NCBI GenBank assembly: GCA_963580455.1
Contig: OY756962.1
Coordinates: 18,246,001-18,310,000, forward strand
Reading direction: 5' to 3'
DNA from: Euonymus europaeus
Taxonomy: Eukaryota; Streptophyta; Magnoliopsida; Celastrales; Celastraceae
DNA: 64,000 bases
In this document: in pieces, positions 11,320 to 23,375 of the stretch
How positions within the stretch are numbered: position 1 is the stretch's first letter
How the letters are laid out: each line of letters opens with the position of its first letter
Program-made: the position numbers and the translations under genes
The notes under the pieces: generated by a model
Told to the model about the DNA's origin: nothing
What the model saw: the letters and a program-made list of their open reading frames with translations, nothing else
Database searches by the model: none

Positions 11320-11783
11320 TGTCGAAGCCCTTCCTTGAGAATTAGAAGGACGAAAGACATTGGGAGATCGTATGGAGCACTAAGAAGAAAGTTGAGCATA
11401 GCCTTGGAAAGATTAATTCCACACTCATTGTGCGGGCTCTACGACTAGAAGACCCACCAAGCAAGTTCTCCCCCATGGCGTTTGCAGTTTATAACGGGAA
11501 AATAGATATTGTAACACATATTTCGGTCTACTTTCACGTCGTTTGCCTTACATCTCAAAAAAAGGAGAATCACTCGGGGCTTACACTGTCAGGTACTCAG
11601 ATATCTATGCAGATATAGAAGATTGAGATGAAAGGGACCACAATGGCTACAATTCACCTAGGGCACCCTCAGAATCACAAGTTGTGAGAGAGATTGACGA
11701 TGTCTCCACCCAAAAGCATGGTTGCGCTTCAAAATAGGATTAAACAATATGTCAACTTGGAAGAAGACAAATAGGGGGATTGA
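11320..11783 (+). pseudogene. Tat gag, middle fragment
   Basis: 11430-11618 translates to a segment like Tat-lineage gag upstream of the capsid domain (PPSKFSPMAFAVYNGKIDIV, then THISVYF). It lies between the solo LTR and the Athila element and continues the gag fragment at 8552-8955. Stops and frame changes show it is dead. Confidence 0.55.
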
Positions 11784-13397
11784 TGGCTCGCCCAAAATAG
11801 GTAAGTGGATTAACGCTTTCCCAAGTGTAGGTTTGTCAAAGTAATAATAGGAGTGAATCCCAAATCGTCTCACAAAGACTTTTGGTTTCAACTTGGGTCT
11901 ATGAATTATTAACCTAATTACTTAATTAAATATGGTATTCACAATGTTAAGTGTGGCAAAATTGCACTAACCATTGGTTAGATTCGGTTTTCCCTCTTGG
12001 GGTGATTCATTGAACTAAACCCTAATATACGAAATGAGAATTAAATACTAAACTACTGCAGAAAATCAAAATGGAAATAAGCACAACATAATAAAATGTA
12101 AAACATAACATAAAACGTTCAAGCACAAACTAAATCGGAATGGAAATATTCAAGTAGATTAAACTAGAACTATGAATCCAAATGCGATAATAAAATGAAA
12201 TAACAATAAGGAAGAGGAGTTTAGAGATCAAATCCAATGTCGAATGTTGAGGTGAATCGGCCTTCCAATCTACAAATAGAAGTTGAGGGTAATCCAACTT
12301 GGGCTCTTCTCAAGCTCTACAAGGAGGAAGAACTTCTTCTTCTAGTTGGTTGGGTCTCCAAGACTCCTAGCAATCTTCAATAGACTTATTTTCGAACCCC
12401 AAGCAAGAATCAAAGATGAAGAACAAGGTAAGAGAGAAAAACCCTAGAGAGAGTGTATCAAATTCGGCCAAAATGAGTGTTGTACAAAGAATGGGGTCTC
12501 AAGATCCATAAAACCCTCATACCTCTGTTAAAAGACCATCCTAACCTATTACAAATAAGTCCCATTGGTCAAATAAAGTAATTAGACAAGTTTTCCCTTC
12601 AAGAATTGAGTAAAAATCATAAAACCCGAAATTACTGAACTGTTCAAGGCAGCATCTTGTTTTAATTCCACAGACTTCAATTCTCAATGGATTTATGCGT
12701 ATGAGCTCCCGTTGGAAAGATCTGGATGTCTACTTCAACTTTGTAGAAGACAGTGTCTTCAAATGCGATCATTTACACCTTCAAAATTTGACCCGAAAAT
12801 TATTGTGCAGTGCCGACCGGACAGATATGCTTGAAAACAGCACTGTCCGGCTTTCTTCTTCAACCGTCCGGATGGTGAACAGTACCGTCCGGACGGATAT
12901 GCTTGAAAATCAATCTGTCCATCTTTCTTCTTGAGCCGTCCGGACGGTTTCTGATAAGTGTCCGGACGGTTGACAGCAAAATGCAATTTTTCAGCTCCTT
13001 TGTGTCTTTTCTTCCATATTCAACCCCGATCAATCCGGAGCCTACAAAACCCATTCAAACAAGTCATGAATGACTGAAACATACTTAAACAAGTGTCAAA
13101 ACCATTTTTAGGTTGATAGAACAAAATTCGGCATATTAAAACTCAAATGCTTAAGAGATAGCATTTCCACAACTTCTAACCATTATGCCCAAAACTTGGA
13201 TTTCCTATCTCTAAGCTACCAAACCAACTTGAACCACTAGAAAACACTTAAAATGACCATGTCAAAGTGTTGAATTATGCATTGGCTCATTAACATGGAT
13301 TTCGGCAACTCAAACCTAAAATGTGGTTTTTAAGCATTGAAACTCAACCTTTTGCTTTCAAAACTCCACAAAAATATGCAAAATACCATCCCAATCA
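11784..13397 (-). repeat. Athila 3' LTR
   Basis: It starts TGGCTCGCCC and ends CCCAATCA on the + strand, and is the same length as the partner LTR. It contains a palindromic island at 12815-12975. A terminal base difference (TGG versus TGA) is visible at the left end. Confidence 0.95.
12815..12975. repeat. CGTCCGGACG word island in Athila 3' LTR
   Basis: Six or seven copies of CCGTCCGGACGG and decayed variants. One sits in the context GTGAACAGTACCGTCCGGAC followed by GGATATGC. This is the same context as in the chromovirus solo LTR at 9255-9300. The partner Athila LTR has the same island at 21705-21865. Confidence 0.9.
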
Positions 13398-14989
13398 CAA
13401 CCCCTAAGTCCTCGAGCAAAATAGCGAAAATCAATTGGGATGAATTGCGAGAGAAAAATTTACTTTTAAACCAATTTGTCTGGAACGTGTGTGAGTGTAA
13501 GCATGCATTGACAAGTTCTTCCCTAAATGTTTAACCCTCAGAATAAACACATGACAAAGATGCAAGAGAGCACAAATCTCAACCAAGTCTTGATTTTAAC
13601 TAAAAAGGTTGCTTCATTTTGAAACCAACCCATTCTCGTGTGTGTGTGTGTGCATGACCACTTGGAACATCCTTGCCATCAATTTAGATTAGAAAATGCA
13701 AGAGTGATTCATCAAATGAATCTCAATCATAAAGTGCAAGCCGCCATATGCTCACTTTTCAAAACTTCTCTCCACTAATGTAGCCCAACACAAAACCAAT
13801 GATCCAATAGGACTTTTAAAGCATGTAACGTAGGTTGAGGCTATGGGTATGTCAAAATGGAAATTTTAGGCTGAAACCACAACTCAAATATACATGTCAA
13901 TGTAACAATGGTCATACATATGCATGCATGCACATATACCCCAAAGTAGTCCCAACTCACCTTTTTCACACTCACTTTGCTTTTTCTTTCTCTAATCTCA
14001 TTTTTTTCTTTTTTCTTTTTTGTATATATGTGCCACATTGATTTTGTTGATGGCATGCAATCGTCTTACTCTATACATATATCCCAAACTTGGATATTTT
14101 CATTCAATGAACTAAGTTGTTGCCTTCTTTTGCTATTTTTTTTCTTTTTAAAGCAAACAACACCTTACAAAATGCACCATCACAAAAACGCATCACTCAA
14201 CCCATATGCATGATGATATGCACAAGCATCCCACAAAAACATGTATATCCAATTGCGCGGGTGATGTATGGGGGAAATTTTGTTCTAGCTAGGTACATAT
14301 GTAGGTGCTGAAATAAAAAGGTTAACATTTGGCTTGGAAGGGACACCTAGGGATAAATTTAAAGTATGGTAGGCTAGAAATTAAGCTCAAACGACCAAAG
14401 AAGGCCTTATGTCATCTCATCAGTCAAAATGTGGACTAGGATTTCGCCTCAAGAGTTTATCAAGTGAGTTCTAGTGCTTGTGAGATTCAAAAGACTAACA
14501 CTAAGCAAAACTTCTCTAAATGTCCAACACTTCAAAACCTCATGGTCATGTGCTCAAGGAAAAAGAGAAATAGTCCAAACTTCAAAACAAGACAAACTAA
14601 AAGGTCAAGCACAATCCAAGGGATCTTATATGCCTCCCACTACAAGTCATAGTTCATATTTTTCATCATGGGCAATCAAGGAATCACAGCAATGCAAAGC
14701 TTTTCACAACACACAGTTCTAGAATTTTTTCTTCTTTTTTTTTTAAAAAAACTTTTATTTTTGAATTTCTTTTGAAAAACTAAACCAAACACAAACTGGG
14801 CACCCCCACCCCCAACTAGAGTAAGACATGGTCTCTATGGAGGGAACGAACAAAATGTGCACAGTAAGTAATTATTCAATGCAAATGCAAAACACTAAGT
14901 GGTTCTAAAACTACAATACTCCCAAAGTACCACAAACAAACGGAGTAATGTCACGGCACCAGCACCCCCATGACTAGGTATATGGATAA
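13398..14989 (-). other. Athila 3' non-coding region, no env-like ORF
   Basis: In element order this is the space after integrase where some Athila elements carry an extra ORF. Only short, low-complexity frames are present, so no env-like gene is supported. It contains a (GT)n run near 13638-13652, T-rich and A-rich runs at 14000-14030 and 14727-14760, and a C-rich tract at 14805-14822. The minus strand just before the LTR (13398-13410) has a weak purine run (AGGGGTTG) that would serve as the polypurine tract. Confidence 0.6.
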
Positions 14990-15842
14990 TCAAATAACAG
15001 TAGGAGAAGTTGAGAGTACTCCCTGGACATCCTGTAGAAGGAGTGTCTCATCCTCTGGTGCATAGGGAGCAAGGAATGGCTTGAGCCTTTGTCCATTCAC
15101 AGTGAAGGTGGTCCCATTCTTTTGATTGGAAATATCCACAGCACCATGGGAATGAACCTTCTTGACAATGTAAGGGCCACTCCAACGACTCTTCAACTTT
15201 TCTGGAAAAATATGGAGCCTAGAATTGTAGAGAAGCACCTCTTGCTCAGGGAAGAATTTCTTGTCCAAGATCTTCTTGTCATGCAAGGCTTTCATCCTCT
15301 CCTTGGACAGTTTGGCATTGTCATAAGCCTTGGGCATCATCAAGTGAAGAATTAATCTTTTTAATAGCCCATAAAGCATGATGTTGAATCTCAACAGGTA
15401 AATGACAAGCACGACCATAAACCAAACGATAAGGTGACATGCCAAGAGTGGTTTTGAATGCAGTTCTATAAGCCCAAAGAGCATCAAGTAATTTATCAGA
15501 CCAATCCTTCCTATTAGGATGAACTGTTTTTTCAAGAATGACCTTGATCTCTCTATTAGCCAACTCAGCTTGGCCATTAGTTTGGGGGTGATATGGAGTA
15601 GAGACCTTGTGAGTCACTCCATATTTCTTCATGAGATTTTGAAAAGGTTTGTTACAAAAATGAGAACCCCCATCACTAATTATGGCCTTTGGCATGCCAA
15701 AACGTGCAAACAAGTCTTTTAAAAATTTAAGCACAACCTTATGATCATTGGTTCTACATGGTATAGCTTCTACCCACTTGGAAACATAATCAACAGCAAG
15801 CAAGATATACATATAGCCATTAGAAACAGGAAAAGGCCCCAT
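14990..15842 (-). pseudogene. Athila integrase core and C-terminus
   Basis: 15842-15321 carries the integrase catalytic core: [20 protein letters not shown], a second Asp in IISDGGSHF, and the Glu downstream of [12 protein letters not shown] in [11 protein letters not shown] frameshift with apparent loss of codons near 15320-15400 moves the reading frame. The C-terminal part (ERMKALHDKKI, LKSRWSGPYIVKKV, NGQRLKPF) then runs to a stop at 14990. Integrase would insert the cDNA into chromosomes. The core is separated from the zinc-binding part by an in-frame stop at 15855-15857. Confidence 0.88.
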
Positions 15843-15854
15843 AAAGTCAATTCC

Positions 15855-17577
15855 TCAACAATCAAATATCTCAAGGGTCAATATGGGAGAAAGTGGCATC
15901 ATGTTCCTAGCTGTGATTTTTCCAAGTTTTTGACAAGATTCACATGCTTTACACCACAACACAACATCTTTAAACATGGTAGGCCAATAAAGTCCACTTT
16001 GTAAAATTTTTGCAACAGTTTTCTGGGCTGCAAAGTGACCACCACAAGCCCCAGAATGACAAAACTCAAACACAGAAGCAAACTCATCATTAGGAATACA
16101 ACGTCTCACCAACTGATCAGCATAATATTTAAAAAGATAAGGTGAGTCAAAGTAATAGAATCGAACATCAGAAAGAAACCTACGCTTGTCTTGAACATTC
16201 CAATGAGAAGGTAATTGCTCAGAGACAAGGTAATTCACAATATCCGCAAACCAAGGTGCACGCGACACAACAAAGAGATGCTCATCCGGAAAATCATCAT
16301 GTAAAGGTGGAGAAGTATGAGACTCGGGTAGCTGCAATCTAGACAAATGGTCAGCTACCACATTCTCGACACCTTTCTTATCCTTGATAGTGATGTCAAA
16401 CTCTTGAAGCAATAAAATCCAGCGTATCAACCTGGGTTTAGCATCTTTCTTTTGCAACAAATACTTCAAAGCAGAGTGGTCAGTAAAGATGGTGATAGGA
16501 GAACCAATGATATAAGAACGGAATTTATCTAAAGCAAACACAACAGCAAGCAATTCCTTTTCAGTGGTGGTGTAATTCTTCTGTGCATCATTCAATGTTT
16601 TACTTGTATAATAAATCACATAAGGTTTACCATCAATTCTTTGACCTAAAACAGCACCTAGAGCAAAATCACTAGCATCGGTCATAAGTTCAAATGGTAA
16701 ATCCCACCTAGGAGATTGCATGATAGGAGCAACTGTCAAGTGTTTCTTTAGAGTCTCAAAAGCATATTGACATTCATTAGACCAAACAAATTCAGTATCA
16801 TTTTGCAATAAAGCACACAATGGTTTGGTGATAGCACTAAAGCCTTGAATAAAACGTCGATAGAAGCCGGCATGACCAAGAAAAGAGCGAATATCCTTCA
16901 CAGTCCTAGGAATAGGCAATTGAGAAATCAATTCTATCTTAGCCCTATCGACCTCTATACCACGTTTTGACACTAAATGTCAAAGTACCAATCCACTAGT
17001 CACCATAAACTGACATTTTTCCCAATTAAGCAACAAATTTTTTTCTTCACATCTAGTCAACACAGCATTTAGATTTTTCAAGCATACATCAAAGGAGCAT
17101 CCAAACACAGAAAAATCATCCATAAAAACTTCACACATGTCCTCAAGCATGTCAGAAAAAAATGCTCATCATGCAACGTTGGAATGTGGCAGGAGCATTG
17201 CATAAACCAAATGGCATCCTCCTAAAGGCAAATGTGCCAAAAGGGCAAGTGAAGGTGGTTTTTTCTTGGTCCTCTAGAGATATGGCAATTTGATAATAAC
17301 CAGAAAAACCATCTAAAAAACAATAAAACTCATTTCCAGCAACTTTTTCCAAAATTTGGTCAAGAAAGGGCAATGGGAAATGGTCTTTGCGACTAACCGA
17401 ATTCAGTTTTCGGTAGTCTATGCACATGCGCCATCCAGTCAATTTCCTAGTAGGAATTAAATCACCCAAAGCATTTTCAATGACAGTTAAACCAGATTTC
17501 TTAGGGACTACCTGTGTGGGACTCACCCACTTACTTTCGGAGATAGGATAAATGATTCCAACTGCTAACAGCTTCAA
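15855..17577 (-). pseudogene. Athila reverse transcriptase, RNase H and integrase zinc finger
   Basis: 17577-17152 holds the RT fingers and palm (WRMCIDYRKLNSVSRKDHFP, FCFLDGFSGYYQI-like, FRRMPFGLCNAPATFQRCM). A run of seven T residues on the coding strand (17156-17162) coincides with a frameshift just before the FMDDFSVF catalytic motif, which is readable in the next frame. An in-frame stop follows at 16980-16982. From 16973 come the RT thumb, RNase H ([39 protein letters not shown]) and the HHCC zinc finger of integrase ([18 protein letters not shown]). These enzymes would copy element RNA to DNA in cytoplasmic particles. The copy is inactive. Confidence 0.9.
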
Positions 17578-17580
17578 AAC

Positions 17581-20559
17581 CTACTTCTTCACAACTTCTT
17601 TCATGGCAGGGTTGAGTCTCCTCTGTGCATCTCTCACTGGTGTAGGATATCCCTCCAAAAAAATGCTGTGAGTACAAATATTAGGGTCAATACCTTTGAT
17701 GTCTGCAATGGTCCAGCCAATAGCTCCCTTGTGCTTTTGTAAAACCGCTACCAAGCTGGTTTCTTGCTCAGGAGTGAGTTGAGATGAAATGACAACAGAG
17801 AATGTACCCTCTTCTGGACCAAGGAAAATATACTTCAAATCTTCAGGAAGCTTTTTCAGCTCAAGAGTGGGAGTCTCCACAATGGATGGCTTCATTTCCT
17901 CGGGTGGATCAAGAATCTCAAAGTTTGGTCCCCACCATCTACCAATGTGGCTCACATCCTCCAACTTAGCTGAATCATCAATATCACAAGGCTCATCCAA
18001 TATGATAGGATCAAGATCATCCAAATCATCTTCTATATCATCAATTTGGCTAGATTTCTTAGGATATGCATCCTCATATACGCTCTCAGAATCAAGAATA
18101 GAATATAAATCTGATGGGCTAAAACTCTGAACCCAATCTATTGTTTGCAACTCTGAATCATCACAGTCACTAGGCATCTTGCAAGCAGTGAAGACATTCG
18201 TCTCAAATGTCATATTGCCAAAAGTGATCTTGAGCATTCCACTCTTGCAATTGTTCAAAGCATTTGTAGTAGCAAGGAAAGGATGCCCAAGAATGATAGG
18301 AGCACTAGCAAGAAGTGAAGTAGGATGTGGCATCTCTAGGACTACAAAGTCCACAGGATAGTAAAATTTATTCACTTGCACTAAGACATCTTCCACAACT
18401 CCCTTGGGTTTCTTGATTGTTCTATCTGCCATCTGCAAAAGCATGGGTGTCTGCTTCAATTCTCCAATATCGAGCTGTTCATAAACCCATAATGACAACA
18501 AATTCACACTACTCCCCAAATCAAGTAAGGCATTTTCAAGCCTTTTTTCACCAATCACAATAGAGATAGTAGGTGATCCAGGATCACGCAGCTTCTGAGG
18601 AGTATCACTCATGATCAAAGCTCCAACTTCTTCAACTAGAAAAGACTTCTTGGTCACATTCACCTTCCTCTTTGCAGTACATAAGTCCTTCAAGAATTTA
18701 GCATAGGAAGGGATTTGCTGAATAGCATCTAAAAGTGGAATGTTGAGCTTCACTTGCTTGAAAATCTCTTGAATCTCAGTATGATGCTTGTTCATCTGCC
18801 CAACTCTCAATCTATATGGATAAGGAACAGTAGGTCGATAAATCCTCTCATTTTCTTTCTCTACCACAGATGGGGTCTTCAATTCTGAATTTTCTTTATC
18901 TTTCTCTCCCTCTACTTCCTTTCCTACCTCAACCACCTCAGGTGCACCCACAAGAGCATGACTAGAGTGCTGAGAATCAATAGGGGCCTCAGGTCTAGAA
19001 ACCTGCTTCCCACTCCTCAAAGTGGTAACTGCTTTGGTCGTCTCAAAACCATCTCCAGAAACACTATGAACTTGCTGTTGAGACTGTTGTTTATAGACCG
19101 TAGGATTTGGTTGAGGTTGAGCTGGAAACTTTCCCTTCTCAAGAGTGCTCAAAGTGGTATTCATTTTTTGAATTGTTCCGCGCAAGTCATTGATGGCTTG
19201 TGTATTCTGATTGTTTGTAGTAGCCTGAACCTGCATGAACTGCTGAAAAGTGGTAGCCATCTGTGCTATGGTATCATCTAGAGACTTCTTGGATGGAGCA
19301 ACTGGTTGTTGAAGAGGAAAACCAGGACGTGCTATTGGAGGAAGATAACTCTGAGTATGCTGAAACTGCTGTGGAGGAGCCATCTGTTGTGGGTAACTCT
19401 GTGAAGACTGTCCTGGTTGATCATTCCTCCATGAAAAGTTAGGATGATTTCTCCACCCCGGATTGTATGTGTTGGAATAAGGATTGTTCATCTTGTTGAC
19501 CCAATTTGCAGCTTGTAATTGGTCCATTCCATTCTCCATCATAGGCATGATAGGGCAATCTTGAGTCTTATGGCCAGAATCAGCACATAAGTTACATGGT
19601 TCCACCGTTTTCACTGCCTTGACTTTTTCCAACTCCATAATCTCTAATCTTCTAGACAAAGTAGCTAGCTTAGCTTGAACATCCACATCTTCCTTCAACT
19701 CATATTTACCACCACTCGGGATGGTTCTCAAAGGTTGAGCAGCTATAGCAATTCTGTCAGTTCTTGTATTCCACTGGCTAGCACTCTCTCCAAGATAATC
19801 AAAGAAATCCAATGCGGCGTCTGGCTCTTTATCAAGGAATTCTCCATTGCACATAGTTTGCACAAATTTTTTGCACTCTGGAGTCAGACCCGTATAGAAG
19901 TAGTTGACAACTCTCTAAGACTCATAGCCATGATGGGGACAAATATTTAACAACTCCTTGAAGCGGTCCCAACTAGCTTGGAAAGTCTCATCATGCTTCT
20001 GAGTGAATTGAGCTATTTTCTCTTGAATCATTTGATTTCTCTGAAATAGAAAGAATTTTTGTAAGAGCTCACGTTGCATATCAACCCAACTAGTAATAGA
20101 ATTAGCTCTCAATTGATTAAACCACAACTTAGCCTTATCCTTCAAAGAGAAAGGAAACAAACGCAATCTAACATACTCATCAGTGTTAGCCCTATTAATG
20201 AAAGTAGTGCAAGCCAACTCAAAATCAGTAAGATGCTGGTAAGGGCTCTCAGAATCCATGCCATGGAACTGAGGTATCACTGACATCATGCCATGCTTAA
20301 CATAAAATTGAGGTGCATTTTCAGGTAATATGATGCATGAAGGAGTAGTAGTGCGAGTGGGCTGAATAAAATCCTTAAGAGTACGTGGTGCAGGATTAGC
20401 CATGTTTTCACAAACTTCTTCGTCAAATAAAATAGGCAAACCAAGCTCAGAATCACTTTCAGAAGTCACAGATGCAAAATCAGTTTCAAGACTAACAATA
20501 CTACTCGTATTGCTAGATGTCCTACACAACCTATTATGATCGTCTCTAACCCAAGACAT
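17581..20559 (-). pseudogene. Athila gag and protease
   Basis: From ATG at 20559 the frame encodes gag (ANPAPRTLKDFIQP; LRLFPFSLKDKAKLWFNQL; a capsid-type helical region), with one in-frame stop at 19915-19917. It resumes in the same frame with a CCHC zinc knuckle (CNLCADSGHKTQDC, near 19590) and a Gln/Pro-rich linker. The retropepsin domain near 18540-18340 has ALLDLGSSVNLLSLWVYEQL, so the usual D-[ST]-G-A is DLGSS. The RT N-terminal segment begins before a stop at 17581-17583, and the same frame then continues into RT. Gag forms the particle and the protease matures the polyprotein. The domain order is canonical for Athila. Confidence 0.9.
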
Positions 20560-20651
20560 GCAACATCAAGCAATCACAAAGTAGAGTAGAAATTTAAGAA
20601 CACAATAAAAACAAAAATAAAATAAAGGAAGACCCGAACCGAAGGACAAAA

Positions 20652-20670
20652 GTCCCCGGCAACGGCGCCA
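20652..20670 (-). promoter_or_regulatory. Athila primer binding site (tRNA-Asp type)
   Basis: On the minus strand this reads TGGCGCCGTTGCCGGGGAC, the classical Athila primer site complementary to the tRNA-Asp 3' end. It lies six bases inside the 5' LTR boundary. Confidence 0.92.
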
Positions 20671-20676
20671 AAAACT

Positions 20677-22290
20677 TGACTCGCCCAAAATAGGTAAGTG
20701 GATTAACGCTTTCCCAAGTGTAGGTTTGTCAAAGTAATAATATGAGTGAATCCCAAATCGTCTCACAAAGACTTTTGGTTTCGGCTTGGGTCTATGGATT
20801 ATTAACCTAATTACATAATTAAATATGGTATTCACAATGTTAAGTGTGGCAAAATTGCACTAACCATTGGTTAGATTCGGTTTTCCCTCTTGGGGTGATT
20901 GATTGAACCAAACCCTAATATACGAAATGAGAATTAAATACTAAACTACTGCAGAAAATCAAAATGGAAATAAGCACAACATAATAAAATGTAAAACATA
21001 ACATAAAACGTTCAAGCACAAACTAAATCGGAATGGAAATATTCAAGTAGATTAAACTAGAACTATGAATCCAAATGCGATAATAAAATGAAATAACAAT
21101 AAGGAAGAGGAGTTTAGAGATCAAATCCAATGTCGAATGTTGAGGTGAATCGGTCTTCCAATCTACAAATAGAAGTTGAGGGTAATCCAACTTGGGCTCT
21201 TCTCAAGCTCTACAAGGAGGAAGAACTTCTTCTTCTAGTTGGTTGGGTCTCCAAGACTCCTAGCAATCTTCAATAGACTTATTTTAGAACCCCAAGCAAG
21301 AATCAAAGATGAAGAACAAGGTAAGAGAGAAAAACCCTAGAGAGAGTGTATCAAATTCGGCCAAAATGAGTGTTGTACAAAGAATGGGGTCTCAAGACCG
21401 ATAAAACCCTCATACCTCTGTTAAAAGACCATCCTAACCTATTACAAATTAGTCCCATTGGTCAAATAAAGTAATTAGACAAGTTTGCCCTTCAAGAATT
21501 GAGTAAAAATCATAAAACCCGAAATTACTGAACTGTTCGAGGCAGCATCTTGTTTTAATTCCACAGACTTCAATTCTCAATGGATTTATGCGTATGAGCA
21601 CCCGATGGAAAGAGCTGGATGGCTACTTCAACTTTTTAGAAGACAGTGTCTTCAAATTCGATCGTTTACACCTTCAAAAGTTGACCCGAAAATTATTGTG
21701 CAGTGCCGTCCGGACAGATATGCTTGAAAACAGCACTGTCCGGCTTTCTTCTTCAACCGTCCGGATGGTGAACAGTACCGTCCGGACGGATATGCTTGAA
21801 AATCAATCTGTCCATCTTTCTTCTTGAGCCGTCCGGACGGTTTCTGATAAGTGTCCGAACGGTTGACAGCAAAATGCAAATTTTCAGCTCCTTTGTGTCT
21901 TTTCTTCCATATTCAACCCCGATCAATCCGGAGCCTACAAAACCCATTCAAACAAGTCATGAATGACTGAAACATACTTAAACAAGTGTCAAAACCATTT
22001 TTAGGTTGATAGAACAAAATTCGGCATATTAAAACTCAAATGCTTAAGAGATAGCATTTCCACAACTTCTAACCATTATGCCCAAAACTTGGATTTCCTA
22101 TCTCTAAGCTACCAAACCAACTTGAACCACTAGAAAACACTTAAAATGACTATGTCAAAGTGTTGAATTATGCATTGGCTCATTAACATGGATTTCGGCA
22201 ACTCAAACCTAAAATGTGGTTTTTAAGCATTGAAACTCAACCTTTTGCTTTCAAAACTCCACAAAAATATGCAAAATACCATCCCAATCA
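20677..22290 (-). repeat. Athila 5' LTR
   Basis: Partner of 11784-13397 with identical length. It ends at CCCAATCA (22290) and is followed by the target duplication ATTGA. The palindromic island lies at 21705-21865. In element orientation the island is about 425-585 bp from the LTR 5' end. Confidence 0.95.
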
Positions 22291-22690
22291 ATTGACAGTT
22301 TGCCTCCTAGAAAGGTTCCCATAAGAAGTAGAATAAAAAGTTTGAGAAGAACATACAAGATAAAGACAAAAAAAGGAATTCGATGTTGAGTTCATATGAG
22401 GCACTGAAGAGAATATTTAAGGATCCAATCTTCCAAATTTTGCCTCAGATAGCAAACAAACTTTACTTATGGCATCCAAATAAGAATTCGGAGGATATGT
22501 CCATTTGAAACCAGTCCAAGTGGTGTTCCTATCATAAGGACAAGGGCCAGAAGACTGAAGATTGTAGAGAGTTAAAGTGACACTTGGAAGATTTGGCACG
22601 AGAAAGACATCTTTAGGAATTCATAGACAAAAATAATTTTGCTGCAAAAAGGAAGGTAAAGCCCTAGCCAAGAATAAGCAAAACCTTCAC
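22291..22690 (+). pseudogene. Tat gag, C-terminal fragment with zinc-knuckle-like motif
   Basis: After the Athila element the Tat reading resumes. 22515-22640 encodes KWCSYHKDKGQKTEDCRELK followed by HLEDLARERHL, the characteristic Tat gag C-terminus, with stops inside. It continues the gag pieces at 8552-8955 and 11320-11783, so all three belong to one element. Confidence 0.75.
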
Positions 22691-22878
22691 ACAATGTAGT
22701 TAAATTCATTAATGCGATAGTGTCGAACGCACAACTTAGTGATGAGATAAGGTGGATGAAGTATAGGAGGGCTTGACACCAACAAGAGGTTCTACAAATT
22801 GATTATAATTCCAAATTAGTAACCAAAAGGCCAAGGGAGGCAACCATAATAACTTTTATGAGGTAAGATGCAACACGA

Positions 22879-23330
22879 GTGATCTTCCCACATAATGATG
22901 CTCTTGTGATCTTTATGCAAATTGGAGAGGCGATATTAAAGCGAATAATGATAGACCAAGGTAGCTCTACAGAGATCATGTATTACTTACTCTTCCAAAA
23001 GTTAGGAAAAACTCATATGAACTTAATTCCTCTTCCAATGCATCTGATAAGGCTTAATGCGACCCCTATTTGGCCGCTTAGAAGGATAAGAATGCCAGTC
23101 ATGACATGTCCAACAATAGTGGACGTGGATTTCCTTGTCATAGATCTACCCTTGACATATAATGCAGTCATGGATTGGACCCAACTTCACTTAATGGTGG
23201 TTGTTCCCACCTCTTGTGATCAACTGCTAAAATGCCCCCACAGAGATAAGGTAGTAGAGATAAGAGGAGACCAAGATACGTCAAATGAGTGTTTTAAGGA
23301 AAAAGTAAAGCTAGTAGGAAGAATAATGAT
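22879..23330 (+). pseudogene. Tat protease domain fragment
   Basis: The frame encodes a Tat/Retand-type aspartic protease: ILKRIMIDQGSSTEIMYYLL, WPLRRIRMPV, VDFLVIDLPLTYNAVMDW and QLHLMVVVPTS. The active-site triplet reads DQGSS, usual for this lineage. Downstream there is no RT. The frame passes within about 100 bases into RNase H/integrase-type sequence, showing an internal deletion. Confidence 0.75.
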
Positions 23331-23375
23331 GATGGAGGAAGAAGCTTCAGTCTTGGACTATTTTATACCAAGGAG

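Larger units (their letters stand above)
11784..22290 (-). mobile_element. Complete Athila-type Ty3/gypsy element, TSD ATTGA
   Basis: Two 1614 bp LTRs (11784-13397 and 20677-22290) flank an internal region coded on the minus strand. ATTGA is duplicated at 11779-11783 and 22291-22295. The primer site fits tRNA-Asp, as in Athila. Gag, protease, RT, RNase H and integrase follow in gypsy order. About two dozen to thirty substitutions separate the LTRs by eye, a little under 2 percent, with no length difference. At least four in-frame stops and two frameshifts make it non-autonomous. It landed in Tat gag. Confidence 0.95.

Noticed and set aside
12695..12986. Short frames through the Athila LTR word island (and copy at 21588-21879)
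   Set aside because: Duplicate frames on both strands of LTR DNA with repeated words. Not genes.
13398..14989. Possible env-like gene of the Athila element
   Set aside because: Only short frames on both strands. No long ORF, signal peptide or transmembrane pattern in the expected place.
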